Assembly: GCF_031180975.1 (NCBI RefSeq)
Contig: NZ_JAPSLI010000006.1
Location: 179,379-243,378, forward strand
Direction: 5' to 3'
Length of the DNA: 64,000 bases
Source: Microbacterium sp.
GTDB taxonomy: Bacteria > Actinomycetota > Actinomycetes > Actinomycetales > Microbacteriaceae
Within the stretch, counting starts at the first letter, position 1; the number at the start of each line of letters is the position of its first letter. The position numbers and the translations under genes are program-made. Of this stretch, positions 18,975-28,232 are shown piece after piece. The notes beneath the pieces are model-generated. The model was not told the origin of the DNA. It worked only from the letters and a program-made list of their open reading frames with translations, and did no database searches.

Positions 18975-19970
18975 TCAGGCCGGGGTGAGCTCGGCCACGG
19001 CATCCGCCTCATGCATGCCGGTGGTGCAGGAGAACCGGGCACGGTAGGCGGTCGGGGTCGTCCCGAGCACGCGCGCGAAGTTCTGCCGCAGCACGGCGGC
19101 CGAACCGAAGCCGCACTCCTGGGCGATCCGCTCCAGGCCGAGGTCGGTGCGTTCCAGCATCCGCTGCGCCTGGATGAGCCGCTGGCGGGTGAGCCAGGAT
19201 GCCGGGGTCGCGCCGAACTCGGACTTGAACCGGCGCGCGAAGGTGCGCGGCGACATGTGGGCGCGCACCGCGAGCTCTTCGACGGAGAGCTCGTCGCGGA
19301 GGTTCTCCACCGCCCACTCGGCGACGGCGGCGAGCGAGTCGCTGGGCGCCGCGGGCAGCGGGCGGTCGATGTACTGCGCCTGCCCGCCGTCGCGCTGCGG
19401 CGGCACCACCATGCGGCGGGCGATGCGGTTGGTCAGCTCGGCGCCGAGCTCGATGCGCAGCAGGTGCAGGCACGCGTCGATGCCTGCGGCGGTGCCGGCG
19501 CTGGTGATGATGCGGCCGTCCTGCACGAACAGCACGTCGGGGTCGACGTCGATCTGCGGGTACATCGATGCCATGGTGTGCGCGTACATCCAGTGCGTGG
19601 TGGCACGGCGCCCGTCGAGCACGCCGGCGGCGGCGAGGACGAATGACCCGCTGCACACGCTGAGCACCCAGGCGCCACGGGCGACGGCGGCGCGGGCCAG
19701 CTCGATCAGCCGCTGATCGATGTGCGCCCACTTCTGTCGCGGCAACGGGCAGAAGACCACCAGGTCGGCAGTGTGCGCGAACGACAGATCGTGCTCGACG
19801 TTCACCGAGAAGCCCAGCTTGGAGCGCACCGCGCCGGGCTGCGGCGCCACCACCCGGAAGTCGAAGTTCGGCACGCCGTCGTCGCTGCGGTCGAGCCCGA
19901 ACGCCTCACAGGCGAGGCCGAACTCGAACGGCGCGAATCCGTCGTCGATGACGCAGGCGACCGTCTTCAT
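18975..19970 (-). CDS. AraC-family regulator with DJ-1/PfpI-like N-domain (GlxA/FtrA type)
   Basis: A 331-residue transcription activator. The N-terminal half is a glutamine-amidotransferase-like DJ-1 domain with the nucleophile-elbow sequence VCSGSF; in this group it serves as a ligand or redox sensor rather than an enzyme. The C-terminal third has two AraC helix-turn-helix units (LSVEELAVRAHMSPRTFARRF and GLERIAQECGFGSAAVLRQNF). I chose MKTVACV at 19970, with GGAGG 6-7 nt upstream, over a longer frame from 20030. It is divergent from a 53-residue membrane protein, and a 13-bp palindrome lies between them. Confidence 0.9.
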   Translation of the reverse strand: MKTVACVIDDGFAPFEFGLACEAFGLDRSDDGVPNFDFRVVAPQPGAVRSKLGFSVNVEHDLSFAHTADLVVFCPLPRQKWAHIDQRLIELARAAVARGAWVLSVCSGSFVLAAAGVLDGRRATTHWMYAHTMASMYPQIDVDPDVLFVQDGRIITSAGTAAGIDACLHLLRIELGAELTNRIARRMVVPPQRDGGQAQYIDRPLPAAPSDSLAAVAEWAVENLRDELSVEELAVRAHMSPRTFARRFKSEFGATPASWLTRQRLIQAQRMLERTDLGLERIAQECGFGSAAVLRQNFARVLGTTPTAYRARFSCTTGMHEADAVAELTPA

Positions 19971-19996
19971 GGCGTCCTCCTCGGCGCTTGGTATTG

Positions 19997-20009
19997 GCAG
20001 GATTCCTGC
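19997..20009. promoter_or_regulatory. 13-bp palindrome between divergent genes
   Basis: GCAGGA-T-TCCTGC is perfect apart from its central base. It lies 27 bp upstream of the AraC-type regulator and 58 bp upstream of the small membrane protein, so it is a candidate operator for either. Confidence 0.45.
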
Positions 20010-20066
20010 GAATGGTGTCTTGACAGCCACTCGTGACCAATTGGCTCTGATCGTAGCATTTCTGCC

Positions 20067-20228
20067 ATGTTCATCGCCATCCTTCTTCTCGCTCTCGTCC
20101 TCTGGGCCGCGGTGGCCACCGTCGTCGAGTGGCGTCGGGACGGCTACCGTGCCGTGCCGACCGACTGGTCGCGCGTGGCAGGGATCGACCCTTCGCAGCG
20201 ACCGGAAGCCACCACCCTGTACCGCTGA
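20067..20228 (+). CDS. 53-residue single-span membrane protein
   Basis: A short frame encoding 53 residues. It opens with one clear hydrophobic helix (MFIAILLLALVLWAAVATVV) followed by a charged tail (EWRRDGYRAVPTDWSR...). Positive residues after the helix predict the tail in the cytoplasm. Codon use matches neighbours, with G or C in nearly all third positions. No ribosome site stands out, and a TAGCAT box lies 7 nt upstream, so the message may be leaderless. I do not recognise a family. It is divergent from the AraC-type regulator. Confidence 0.6.
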   Translation: MFIAILLLALVLWAAVATVVEWRRDGYRAVPTDWSRVAGIDPSQRPEATTLYR

Positions 20229-20250
20229 CTCCGCGCGGACCCGCGTCGGC

Positions 20251-21510
20251 TCAGTCGGGGAGCGGCTCGCCCCGGTAGAGCGCCTCGAATGTGTCGAGCG
20301 TGCGGTTGATGTCGTGCACGGCGACGCCGTCGAGCGACGCCCTCTGCATCCGCTCGTACTCCTGCGGCACCGCCGTCAGTACCCGGGTGAGTTTGTCGGC
20401 GAGGTCGTCGACGTCGCCGGGCTCGAACAGGTAGCCGTTCTCGCCGTCGTGCACCAGGTGCGGCAGCGCGACCGCGTTGGCGCCGACCACCGGCAGCGCC
20501 GAGGCCATCGCCTCCATGGTGGCGATGGACTGCAGCTCGGCGATCGAGGCGATCGCGAAGACCGAGGCGCGGGAGTACAGCTCGCGCAGCTCGTCGTCGC
20601 TGACCTGGCCGTGGAAGGTGACCCTGCCGCCGAGTCCGAGTTCGTGCGCCAGGTGCTCCAGGCTCTTGCGCTGGTCGCCGCCGCCGACGATGTCGAGGTG
20701 CGCGTCGACGTCGGGACCGAGCTTCGTGAGTGCGCGGAGCAGCACATCCACCTGCTTCTCGGCGGTCAGGCGGCCGACGAAGATGACGCGCTGCTTCTCC
20801 CGCGGCCCGATCACCGGACGGTAGTGCGACCGGTCGATGCCGCAGCTGATCGGCACGACGCCCTGGATGTCGATGGTGCGCTCGAGGAAGTCCGCGGCCT
20901 TGCGCGTCGGGGTGGTCACCGCGCGCGCCATCTCGAAGGTGCGCTTGGCGTCGGCCCACGCGAGCTTGAGCACGATGTCGTCCACGAACTTCGGCATGGT
21001 GGTGTGATCGAGGATGTTCTCGGCCATGACGTGGTTCGTGGCGACGACCGGGATGCCGCGTTCGCGGGCGATCCGCATCAGACCGCGGCCGATGATGATG
21101 TGCGACTGGATGTGCACCACGTCGGGCTTGACCTCGTCGAGCACCTTGCGGGCGTAGTGCTTGGACCGCCACGGCCACACGAAGCGCAGCCAGTCGTGCG
21201 GGAGCCAGCGGACCGACGGCAGCCGGTGCAGCGTCATCGGCTGCCCCTCGATCGTCTCGGTGTGCGTCGCCGAGCGGCGGTACGCGGTGTTCGGCGCGAC
21301 GACGTGCACGTCGTGTCCGCGCTGCACGAGTCCGGCGGCGAGGCGCTCCGCGAAACGGGCGGCTCCGTTGATGTCGGGCGCGAACGTGTCGCAGCCGATG
21401 AGGATCTTCAGAGGACGGGCGTCGGAAGCCGGGGCCTGGTCGCCGGGATGGTCGTCGGAAGATGTCACGGAGGGGCTGCCTATCTGTAGCTCTCGGGGTT
21501 CGGTTGCCAC
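20251..21510 (-). CDS. GT4-family glycosyltransferase
   Basis: A 419-residue retaining GT-B glycosyltransferase. The N-domain has ILIGCDTFAPDINGAARFAERLAAGL and the C-domain has FVGRLTAEKQVDVLL, with the GT4 catalytic ELQSIATME (E-X7-E). It resembles actinobacterial mannosyl/glucosyl transferases that build phosphatidylinositol mannosides or glycolipids, but acceptor and donor cannot be told. The N-terminal 35 residues are hydrophilic and low-complexity; initiation could lie further in. The gene stands alone and is divergent from the hypothetical gene at 21641. Confidence 0.88.
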   Translation of the reverse strand: MATEPRELQIGSPSVTSSDDHPGDQAPASDARPLKILIGCDTFAPDINGAARFAERLAAGLVQRGHDVHVVAPNTAYRRSATHTETIEGQPMTLHRLPSVRWLPHDWLRFVWPWRSKHYARKVLDEVKPDVVHIQSHIIIGRGLMRIARERGIPVVATNHVMAENILDHTTMPKFVDDIVLKLAWADAKRTFEMARAVTTPTRKAADFLERTIDIQGVVPISCGIDRSHYRPVIGPREKQRVIFVGRLTAEKQVDVLLRALTKLGPDVDAHLDIVGGGDQRKSLEHLAHELGLGGRVTFHGQVSDDELRELYSRASVFAIASIAELQSIATMEAMASALPVVGANAVALPHLVHDGENGYLFEPGDVDDLADKLTRVLTAVPQEYERMQRASLDGVAVHDINRTLDTFEALYRGEPLPD

Positions 21511-21640
21511 GCTGGGGCACAGTCACGCCACGCCGTGGTCGCGGGTGGCGCTGGCAACTCTACCCGAGCAGCCTGCGGGAACGAGGGAGGCGGGCCGCCG
21601 CTCCCAGCCGGGGCCGGGCTCGCTCACGTAGCGTGAGGTC

Positions 21641-22225
21641 ATGCGCCTGATCTCCTCCGCCGACCCGGCCCTGTGGATCCCCGTCACCGAGTCGTTCGGG
21701 CTGCGCGGCCGTCGGCACCGCAAGGCCGCGATCCGGATGCTGATGGGCCAGGCCCGCGCCGCCGTGGGCGGCGAGGCCAGGCCGGGGTCGCGGTTCGGCG
21801 CGTGGGTCGCCAGCCAGGCCGCGCCGCTCGCGATGCGCAAGGCTGACGGCCGCGTGTTGGCCTGGACGTGGCGCGCCGAGCCGGAGCTCGTGGTCGCGAT
21901 GGCGACCGTGCAGCAACTGACACCGCAGCTGCGCACGGCGCGGGCCATGATGCCGATGGAGTACGACGACACCGAGAGCTTCCCGACACCGCTGGGCGCG
22001 GGCGAGAAGCTGCTCATGCCGATGCCCCCGAACCCGGGGTCGCCGCCGACGGCGACGTACACGTGGGACACCGGTACGCACCTGGTGACGCTCACCGCCG
22101 TGTGCAGCGATCGCGAGCGGTTCGGAACGCTCGAGCCGGCGCTGGATGCGCTGGCGCGCAGCATCCGCATCGCCGACGACCTGACCACGGGCGAGGGGGA
22201 CGTGCTGCGGCTTCCGCCAGCCTGA
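21641..22225 (+). CDS. Uncharacterised 194-residue protein
   Basis: I do not recognise this family. The protein is soluble, with no signal peptide and no obvious metal or nucleotide motif. It has a basic first part (LRGRRHRKAAIRM), a middle with MMPMEYDDTESFPTPLGAGEKLLMPMPPNPGSPPTATYTWDTG, and a C-terminal helix ending in SIRIADDL. Codon use and the start before MRLISSADPALW look genuine. It precedes the antiporter gene by 103 nt on the same strand and may be co-transcribed. Confidence 0.7.
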   Translation: MRLISSADPALWIPVTESFGLRGRRHRKAAIRMLMGQARAAVGGEARPGSRFGAWVASQAAPLAMRKADGRVLAWTWRAEPELVVAMATVQQLTPQLRTARAMMPMEYDDTESFPTPLGAGEKLLMPMPPNPGSPPTATYTWDTGTHLVTLTAVCSDRERFGTLEPALDALARSIRIADDLTTGEGDVLRLPPA

Positions 22226-22328
22226 GCGCAGCGCGTCATCGGCAGCAAGCGGCGCGGTACTCTCAGGAGCAGCGGGAGCCGGCCGCTGGACGCCGCGGCC
22301 CGCCGCACACCGGGCCGAGGGAGCGACC

Positions 22329-23912
22329 ATGCAGGACATCGTTCTGACGATCCTCACGGCGGCCGCCCTCGGCACGCTCGCCCACACCCTGCGGGTGCCA
22401 CCCCTCGTGGGCTTCCTGATCGCCGGGTTCCTGCTGGGCGGGGTCGGGCTGGAGCCGTTCGCCGGGTTACCGCAGCTGGCGGAGATCGGCGTCGTCCTGC
22501 TGCTCTTCACAATCGGCCTCAAGTTCGATCTCCGCTCCCTGCTGCGGCCGGAGACGTACGGCACCGCCACGATCCACCTGGTGCTGCTCACGCTGATCGG
22601 CATGGGCACTGTCGGCCTGCTGGCGGCGGTCGCGCTGGGCTCGCTCGAGGGTGGCTGGCGCGAGGCTGCCGTGCTCGGGTTCGCCCTGTCGTTCTCCTCC
22701 ACGGTGCTGTGTGTGAAGGTTCTGGAGGACCGTTCCGACGACGGGTCGTTCTACGGGCAGACCGCGATCGCCATCCTGGTGACGCAGGACATCATCGCCG
22801 TCGCCTTCCTCACGGCGAGCGCGTCGGAGCCGCCAAGCCCGTGGGCGCTGCTGCTGGTGCTGCTGATCCCGGCATCCTGGCCGCTGCGTCGCGTCCTGAA
22901 CCACTTGGGCCACGGCGAGCTGCTGGTGCTCTTCGGGGTTGTCATGGCCCTCGGACCCGGCTACTTCGCGTTCAGCGCGCTCGGAGTCAAGGGCGACCTC
23001 GGCGCCCTCGTGATGGGACTGCTGTTCTCGACCCATCCCCGCGCGATCGAGCTCTCCAAGGCGCTGTTCAGCGTCAGAGAGCTCTTCCTGGTCGGATTCT
23101 TCGTGATGATCGGAATGACCGCGACTCCGACCTGGGTGGACCTCCTGCTCGCGGTCGGCCTCTGCGTGGTGCTGCTGCCGATCACCTTCGTCGGATTCGT
23201 CGTGCTCGGGCGGATGTTCGGCCTGCGCAACCGCACCACGATCCGCACGAGCCTGGTGCTGAGCAACTTCTCCGAGTTCTCGATCATCGTGACCGCCGTC
23301 GGCGCCGCGGGCGGGCTGGTCTCGCAACGCTGGCTGACGATCGTGGCGGTCGCCGTACCCCTGAGCATGGTCGTCTCCTCGCTCGTCAACACACGCAGCC
23401 TCAACCTCACGGACGCCCTCAGCAACCGCCTGCCCGAGCAGGACGTCAGCCGCCTGCGGCTGGCCGACCGGCCGATCGACACCAGCGACGCCGACGTCGT
23501 CGTACTGGGCATGGGGCGGGTCGGGCGCGCCGCGTACACGCGGCTGGCCGAGGCGGGCGGCCTGAAGCCGCTCGGCGTCGACAACGACCACCTCGTGGTG
23601 CTGAGGCTGAAGAGCGAGGGATACAACGTGGTCGAGGGCGACGCAACCGACCACGAATTCTGGAGGCGCATCGTCGCCGGCGGCTTCGTCAGGACTGTCC
23701 TGCTGGCGATGCCGATCCACGACTCGAACATGTTCGCCCTGGCTCAACTGCGCGCCGCCGGGTTCGACGGGCGGATCTCCGCCGTCGCGCAGCATCAGGA
23801 TCACCTCGAGCACCTGTCGCGCGAGGGTGTGGGCGCCGTGGTGAACATCTACGGCGGCGCCGGCGCGGCGCTGGCCGACGCCACGCTGGAACTCCCCCTC
23901 GACGACGAGTGA
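22329..23912 (+). CDS. Kef/CPA2-type cation:proton antiporter with TrkA-N domain
   Basis: A 527-residue monovalent cation:proton antiporter. About 12 hydrophobic spans (residues 1-370) carry the CPA2 pattern, with LLLFTIGLKFDL and the SFSSTVLCVKVL unwound-helix region. A cytoplasmic RCK/TrkA-N domain starts near DVVVLGMGRVGRAA (about 395), with a dinucleotide-binding GxGxxG and an acidic VDND. Such proteins move K+ against H+ under nucleotide or redox control. The carboxyl end is short, with no TrkA-C domain. GAGGGAG precedes the ATG. Confidence 0.9.
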   Translation: MQDIVLTILTAAALGTLAHTLRVPPLVGFLIAGFLLGGVGLEPFAGLPQLAEIGVVLLLFTIGLKFDLRSLLRPETYGTATIHLVLLTLIGMGTVGLLAAVALGSLEGGWREAAVLGFALSFSSTVLCVKVLEDRSDDGSFYGQTAIAILVTQDIIAVAFLTASASEPPSPWALLLVLLIPASWPLRRVLNHLGHGELLVLFGVVMALGPGYFAFSALGVKGDLGALVMGLLFSTHPRAIELSKALFSVRELFLVGFFVMIGMTATPTWVDLLLAVGLCVVLLPITFVGFVVLGRMFGLRNRTTIRTSLVLSNFSEFSIIVTAVGAAGGLVSQRWLTIVAVAVPLSMVVSSLVNTRSLNLTDALSNRLPEQDVSRLRLADRPIDTSDADVVVLGMGRVGRAAYTRLAEAGGLKPLGVDNDHLVVLRLKSEGYNVVEGDATDHEFWRRIVAGGFVRTVLLAMPIHDSNMFALAQLRAAGFDGRISAVAQHQDHLEHLSREGVGAVVNIYGGAGAALADATLELPLDDE

Positions 23913-23931
23913 GGTCCGCCGCTGCGGCCGC

Positions 23932-25563
23932 TCAGATCCGTACGTCGCCGGCGAGGTGCACCTTGATGCCCATGCCGTCGAACATCGCCGCCTTGGCGAT
24001 GAGGGCCTTGTCGGCCGTCTCGGCGTCGGGGGCGTAGACGACCTGGGCATGGTTGGCCTTGTGCCGTGCCATGAACTGGTCGCGGGTCTGGCCGTGCAGC
24101 ACCACGTGCGCGATCGGCCACTCCGGGTTGGTGGCGTTCTTGCGTCGCTGGGTCTCCTCGTCCGGCAGCTCGATCACCGAGCCGCGGAACAGGTCCGCCT
24201 GCAGGATGCCGTCGGCGATGTACACGCGCGAGACGACGATCTCACCCGGCTTCGAGACGCCGTTGATGGTCGAGCCGCCGGCAGGGAAGAAGACGTGTCC
24301 CTGCCGCCAGCCCTCGGCCTTGTCCCAGCCGCCGAGGTGCGAGGCCGGCACGGAGCCGGAGATCTCGTACACCCACACGAACTGCCCGTCGTACTCCTCG
24401 CCCCAGCGCACGTCGTGCAGGGTGTTGTCCGGTACGAGGCCCATGGCCCGCCACACCCGGTCGGTCACCAGCGCGTCCACCGCGACGCCCTCGTCTGCCT
24501 CGTTGAAGTGCGGGAACGCGCGTCCGGCGAACAGCTCGCGCAAGCCGTCGCGGGACAGCACCGGCGGGCGCTCGGTCGAGTTCAGGATCCCCTCGGCGAG
24601 ATCGGATGCCGGCACGAGGTCCTTCAGCCCCTGCTGATACTGGATGCCGACGGCATCCAGTCCGAAGTCGTCGGCGATGCGCAGGGCGGCGATGTACATC
24701 TTCAGCTGCCACTGCACCTGCTCACGGGTGAGCTCCGTCGCCGGGTCCTCGCCGTACTTGAAGGTCATGCCGCGGTCGGTGAGCCACGTGTAGGCGGCGT
24801 CGGCCTCCTCCTCTGTGACATTGAGCATCTCCGCGTACAGCGCGGACTGCGACAGCCGCTCCTTGTAGATGCCGGTGCGGTTGAGCAGCTCGTCGTCGAA
24901 GATCGCGTTGTACATGCCCATGCAGCCCTCGTCGAAGACGCCGATGATGGCCTTGTCGGCGAGCAGCTCCGCGGCAAGCGCACGCCCCAGCTCGGTCTCG
25001 GGGGTGTCGGGCAGCTCGGGAAGCGGGCGGACGTGCGAGGCGTCGTGGGTGATACGGCCGGTCTCGGTCCACTCCTTCAGGCCCGCGCGGAACCAGTCGT
25101 CGGTGAAGTCGACCGACCAGATCGTGGCGTACTCCTTGCCCATCTTGGTCAGGCCCGCGTTCAGGCCGAGGAGCCCGACGAGGCCGGGCCATTCGCCGGC
25201 GAAGTTGGCGACGGTGAGGATCGGGCCCTGGTGGGTGCGCAGCCCCGCGAGGACGTGGTGCGAGTACTGCCAGACCGCCTCGGCGACGATGAGCGGCGCA
25301 TCGACGGGGATGCTCTTGAACACCTCGATGCCCATGCGCTGGCTGGAGATGAACCCGTGGCCGGTCGCGGGGTCGACGTCGTTGGCCCGGACGACGTTCC
25401 AGCCGAGGTCGTTCAGCACCCCGGTCACGCCCTTCTCGAGCTCGACCTGCGTCGGCCAGCCGGCGACGTTGGCGGACTCGCGCAGGTCGCCCGAAGCGAT
25501 GAGGTAGGCCGTCTTCGGCGCGGATGCCGGGCGGGATGCCGGGGAGGGGAGGGTGTAGCTCAT
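23932..25563 (-). CDS. L-fucose/D-arabinose isomerase-family protein
   Basis: A 543-residue enzyme of the fucose isomerase superfamily, which interconverts aldoses and ketoses with a divalent metal. Family landmarks are SSQRMGIEVFKSIP, WPGLVGLLGLNAGL, DEGCMGMYNAIFDDELLN and a C-terminal HKANHAQVVYA. It is somewhat shorter than E. coli FucI (591). It is the third gene after a LacI regulator and an FGGY kinase, 26 nt past the kinase stop, so it most likely makes the ketose that the kinase phosphorylates. Which sugar is used cannot be read from sequence. Confidence 0.85.
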   Translation of the reverse strand: MSYTLPSPASRPASAPKTAYLIASGDLRESANVAGWPTQVELEKGVTGVLNDLGWNVVRANDVDPATGHGFISSQRMGIEVFKSIPVDAPLIVAEAVWQYSHHVLAGLRTHQGPILTVANFAGEWPGLVGLLGLNAGLTKMGKEYATIWSVDFTDDWFRAGLKEWTETGRITHDASHVRPLPELPDTPETELGRALAAELLADKAIIGVFDEGCMGMYNAIFDDELLNRTGIYKERLSQSALYAEMLNVTEEEADAAYTWLTDRGMTFKYGEDPATELTREQVQWQLKMYIAALRIADDFGLDAVGIQYQQGLKDLVPASDLAEGILNSTERPPVLSRDGLRELFAGRAFPHFNEADEGVAVDALVTDRVWRAMGLVPDNTLHDVRWGEEYDGQFVWVYEISGSVPASHLGGWDKAEGWRQGHVFFPAGGSTINGVSKPGEIVVSRVYIADGILQADLFRGSVIELPDEETQRRKNATNPEWPIAHVVLHGQTRDQFMARHKANHAQVVYAPDAETADKALIAKAAMFDGMGIKVHLAGDVRI

Positions 25564-25589
25564 GGTGTGCTCCGGTTCTGGGATGGCGG

Positions 25590-27095
25590 TCAGTGGGTGT
25601 GCTGCTCGGCGGCGAGCTCGTGCACGACGTCCTTCGTGGCGTCGTAGAGGCGCAGGTAGCGGTCGAACAGCGCATCGTAGGCGGCGCGGGCGCCCGGGTC
25701 GGGGGTGATGGTCTCGGCCACCGGGTTCCAGTCGTCGATCCGCGGTTGCGCCTCGGCGGGGGCGGTGGCGGATGCCGCGAGGAACGCGGCACCGTAGCTC
25801 GCGCCGATGGTGGTCTGCGGAACCTGCTGCGCCAGCCCTGTGGCATCCGATACGGTCTGCAGCCACAGCCGCCCCTGCGTGCCGCCTCCGACCGCGACGA
25901 TGCGCCGGATGTCGGCGCCGGCGGCGCGCATCGTCTCGACGTTGTGACGCACGCCGAGCGCCGTGGCCTCGAGGGCTGCGCGGTAGAGGTCGCCGCGGCC
26001 GTGCCGGAGGGTGAGGCCCGCGATGACGCCGCGTGCGTCCGGGTCCTGGATGGGGGTGCGCTCCCCGGCGAAATACGGCAGCATCACGAGTCCGCGGGCG
26101 CCGGGGCCGGAGGCTTCGGCCTCGGCGAGCAGCTGCGGGTAGTCGGCCGTGGTGAGCTCCTTGAGCCAGGCCGTCAGCGCACCGGAGGTGGACAGCCCGC
26201 CGGCGAGGTTGCGCGTGCCCGGGAACGCGCCGGCGGTGGTCCACATCGACGGCGTGCGCAACGTCTCCTCGCCGGTGGCGACGAGGAACATCGTCGTGCC
26301 GTACATGAGCATGAGGTCGCCAATGCCGTGCGCGCCGACGCTGACCGCCTCGGTCCATGCGTCGATGGTGCCGGCGATGACCGGGGTGCCGACGGGGATG
26401 CCAGTGACCTCCGCGGCCCCGGCAGTGACGGTGCCGGCGATGTCGCCCGCCCAGGCCAGCGGGGGCTGCTCGAGCGTGCCGGCGTACCGCTGCCACCACG
26501 GGTCGTGCCACTGCTCCCCCTCGATGTCGTACAGCGGGGAGACCTGGCTGGCGGACTGATGGTCGAGAACATAGGCGCCGGTGAGCTTCCGCGCGAGCCA
26601 CGAGGCGGGCATGAACAGCCGGCGCGCACGGGCCCAGGCGTTCGGCTCCTCGTCGGCGATCCAGGCGATCTTGGGCCCGCCGGCCTGCGAGGTGAGTGTC
26701 GAGCCGCCCACACGGGTGATCTCGTCGTCTCCGAGCTCGCCGGTGAGGCGGGCGATCTGGGCGGTGGCGCGAGTGTCGACCCCGTACAGGATCGCCGGGC
26801 GCACCGGCTCGTCACGTTCGTCGGTCAGCAGGATGCACGGGCCCATGCCGCTGACGCCGACGGCGGTGACCTGGATGCGCTCATGGGTCCCTGAGCCTGT
26901 CGAAGGGCCGAGCAACTCCCGAGCGATCTGAACGAACTCGTCCCACCAGACGCGACCGTCCATCTCCACCCAGCCGGTGTGCGGTCGATCGACCTCGTGG
27001 CTGCGAGTGGCGCTCGCAAGGATCGTGCCATCTTCGGCGACGAGCACGCCCTTGCTGCTGGATGTGCCGATGTCGACGCCGAGTGTGCAGCGCAT
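25590..27095 (-). CDS. FGGY-family carbohydrate kinase
   Basis: A 501-residue sugar kinase. The first ATP domain opens with GVDIGTSSSKG (6-16), the catalytic aspartate is in GTIDAWTEA, and the FGGY signature region is MLPYFAGERTP followed by VAVGGGTQG. Substrates in this family include xylulose, ribulose, fuculose and gluconate. With the isomerase downstream, a ketose is the likely substrate. GGAGG precedes the ATG by 6 nt. Residues 63-71 (GPSTGSGTH) are encoded by a dispersed-repeat-like string and may be an insertion in a surface loop. Confidence 0.9.
   Translation of the reverse strand: MRCTLGVDIGTSSSKGVLVAEDGTILASATRSHEVDRPHTGWVEMDGRVWWDEFVQIARELLGPSTGSGTHERIQVTAVGVSGMGPCILLTDERDEPVRPAILYGVDTRATAQIARLTGELGDDEITRVGGSTLTSQAGGPKIAWIADEEPNAWARARRLFMPASWLARKLTGAYVLDHQSASQVSPLYDIEGEQWHDPWWQRYAGTLEQPPLAWAGDIAGTVTAGAAEVTGIPVGTPVIAGTIDAWTEAVSVGAHGIGDLMLMYGTTMFLVATGEETLRTPSMWTTAGAFPGTRNLAGGLSTSGALTAWLKELTTADYPQLLAEAEASGPGARGLVMLPYFAGERTPIQDPDARGVIAGLTLRHGRGDLYRAALEATALGVRHNVETMRAAGADIRRIVAVGGGTQGRLWLQTVSDATGLAQQVPQTTIGASYGAAFLAASATAPAEAQPRIDDWNPVAETITPDPGARAAYDALFDRYLRLYDATKDVVHELAAEQHTH
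26885..26909 (-). repeat. Short repeat string inside the FGGY kinase gene
   Basis: The minus strand reads CTTCGACAGGCTCAGGG within 26885-26909, in frame, giving Pro-Ser-Thr-Gly-Ser-Gly-Thr. I recall this string as a common intergenic repeat in other GC-rich genomes; that recollection is unchecked. Confidence 0.5.
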
Positions 27096-27137
27096 CTCGT
27101 CCTCCCTGACCGGTGTGTGACCTCGTCCACGATACGC

Positions 27138-27149
27138 GAAATCGATTTC
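27138..27149. promoter_or_regulatory. LacI-type operator upstream of the kinase-isomerase operon
   Basis: GAAATCGATTTC is a perfect 12-bp palindrome centred on CG, the usual form of LacI/GalR-family operators. It lies 43 bp upstream of the kinase start and 36 bp past the stop of the LacI gene, so the regulator probably represses the kinase and isomerase. Confidence 0.8.
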
Positions 27150-27184
27150 ATCACGCAATGCCGCACGAGTCGGCGGACCGCGGA

Positions 27185-28162
27185 TCAGTCGCCGGCGGAA
27201 GCGGGGTGCAGCTCGCCGCCGAGCACGATGTTGCGGGGCGGTGCGTCTCCGCCGCGCACCCGCTCGAGCAGCATCCGCGCGGCCGTCATCCCCATCTCGC
27301 GGGCGGGCAGGCGCACGACGGTGACCGCCGAGGGCGAGAGGGTGGTGAACGGCAGACCACCGATGACGGCGACGGCGAGCCTCGGCGGTGTGAGCGCGTG
27401 TTCGCTGAGCACCTGGATCGCGCCCACGCCGATCAGGTTGTTGCCCGCGACGACGGCATCCGGCGGATCGGGCAGGGCGAGCAGCCGCTCCATCGCCTCG
27501 CGCCCGCCGTCGACCCGGAAGGAGGAGAACAACAGCAGCTCCCCGGGCGGTTCGACACCCGCATCGCGATGCGCCTGGCGCCATCCCTCGGCTCGCTCGG
27601 CGGCGGTCTCGATGTGTTCGGGCCCACCGATGTACGCCACGCGGCGGTGGGAACGCAGCAGGTGCGAGGCCGCCGCGTATCCGGCATCCCGATTCGCCAT
27701 CACCACGCTGTCGATCTCGCGATCGGCGTGCCGGTCGACGGCGACGACGGGGCGGCCGGCCGACTGGATGGCGTCGAGGTCCGAGCGATCCGAGGCGGGC
27801 GCGAGGATCACGCCTGACATGTGCTCCGCGACCGCGATGCCCAGATACGTCGCCTCCTTGGCCGGCTCGGCGTCGGAGTTGCACAGCACCACCGAGTAGC
27901 CCGCTTCGGACGCCACGTCTTCGACGCCGCGCGCCAGTTCGGTGAAGTACGGGTTCTCGATGTCGGGGATGATCAGCCCGATCACCTCGGAGCTGCGCCG
28001 CCGCAGGGTGCGAGCCGTGCGGTTGGGCACGAACCGCAACTCCCGGGCCGCGGCCCGCACGGCGTCCACCTTCTCCGCCGACACACTCGTCCCGTTGAAC
28101 ACGCGCGACACGGTCGCCGGAGACACGCCGGCGGCGCGTGCGACGTCGTAGATCGTGGCCAT
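27185..28162 (-). CDS. LacI/GalR-family transcriptional regulator
   Basis: A 325-residue repressor. The DNA-binding headpiece is ATIYDVARAAGVSPATVSRVFNG (2-24), and a periplasmic-binding-like effector domain (IGLIIPDIENPYFTELARGVE onward) follows. I chose the ATG at 28162, preceded by AAAGGAC, over an upstream frame that would add 21 residues without a ribosome site. The effector is probably the sugar, or its phosphate, handled by the kinase and isomerase downstream. A perfect palindrome at 27138-27149 is its likely operator. Confidence 0.92.
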   Translation of the reverse strand: MATIYDVARAAGVSPATVSRVFNGTSVSAEKVDAVRAAARELRFVPNRTARTLRRRSSEVIGLIIPDIENPYFTELARGVEDVASEAGYSVVLCNSDAEPAKEATYLGIAVAEHMSGVILAPASDRSDLDAIQSAGRPVVAVDRHADREIDSVVMANRDAGYAAASHLLRSHRRVAYIGGPEHIETAAERAEGWRQAHRDAGVEPPGELLLFSSFRVDGGREAMERLLALPDPPDAVVAGNNLIGVGAIQVLSEHALTPPRLAVAVIGGLPFTTLSPSAVTVVRLPAREMGMTAARMLLERVRGGDAPPRNIVLGGELHPASAGD

Positions 28163-28232
28163 GGCGGTCCTTTGCGTGATGGCGGGCGAGACTTCTGACA
28201 TTACCGGCGTCTGGTCGTGTCCCACACGCGCC

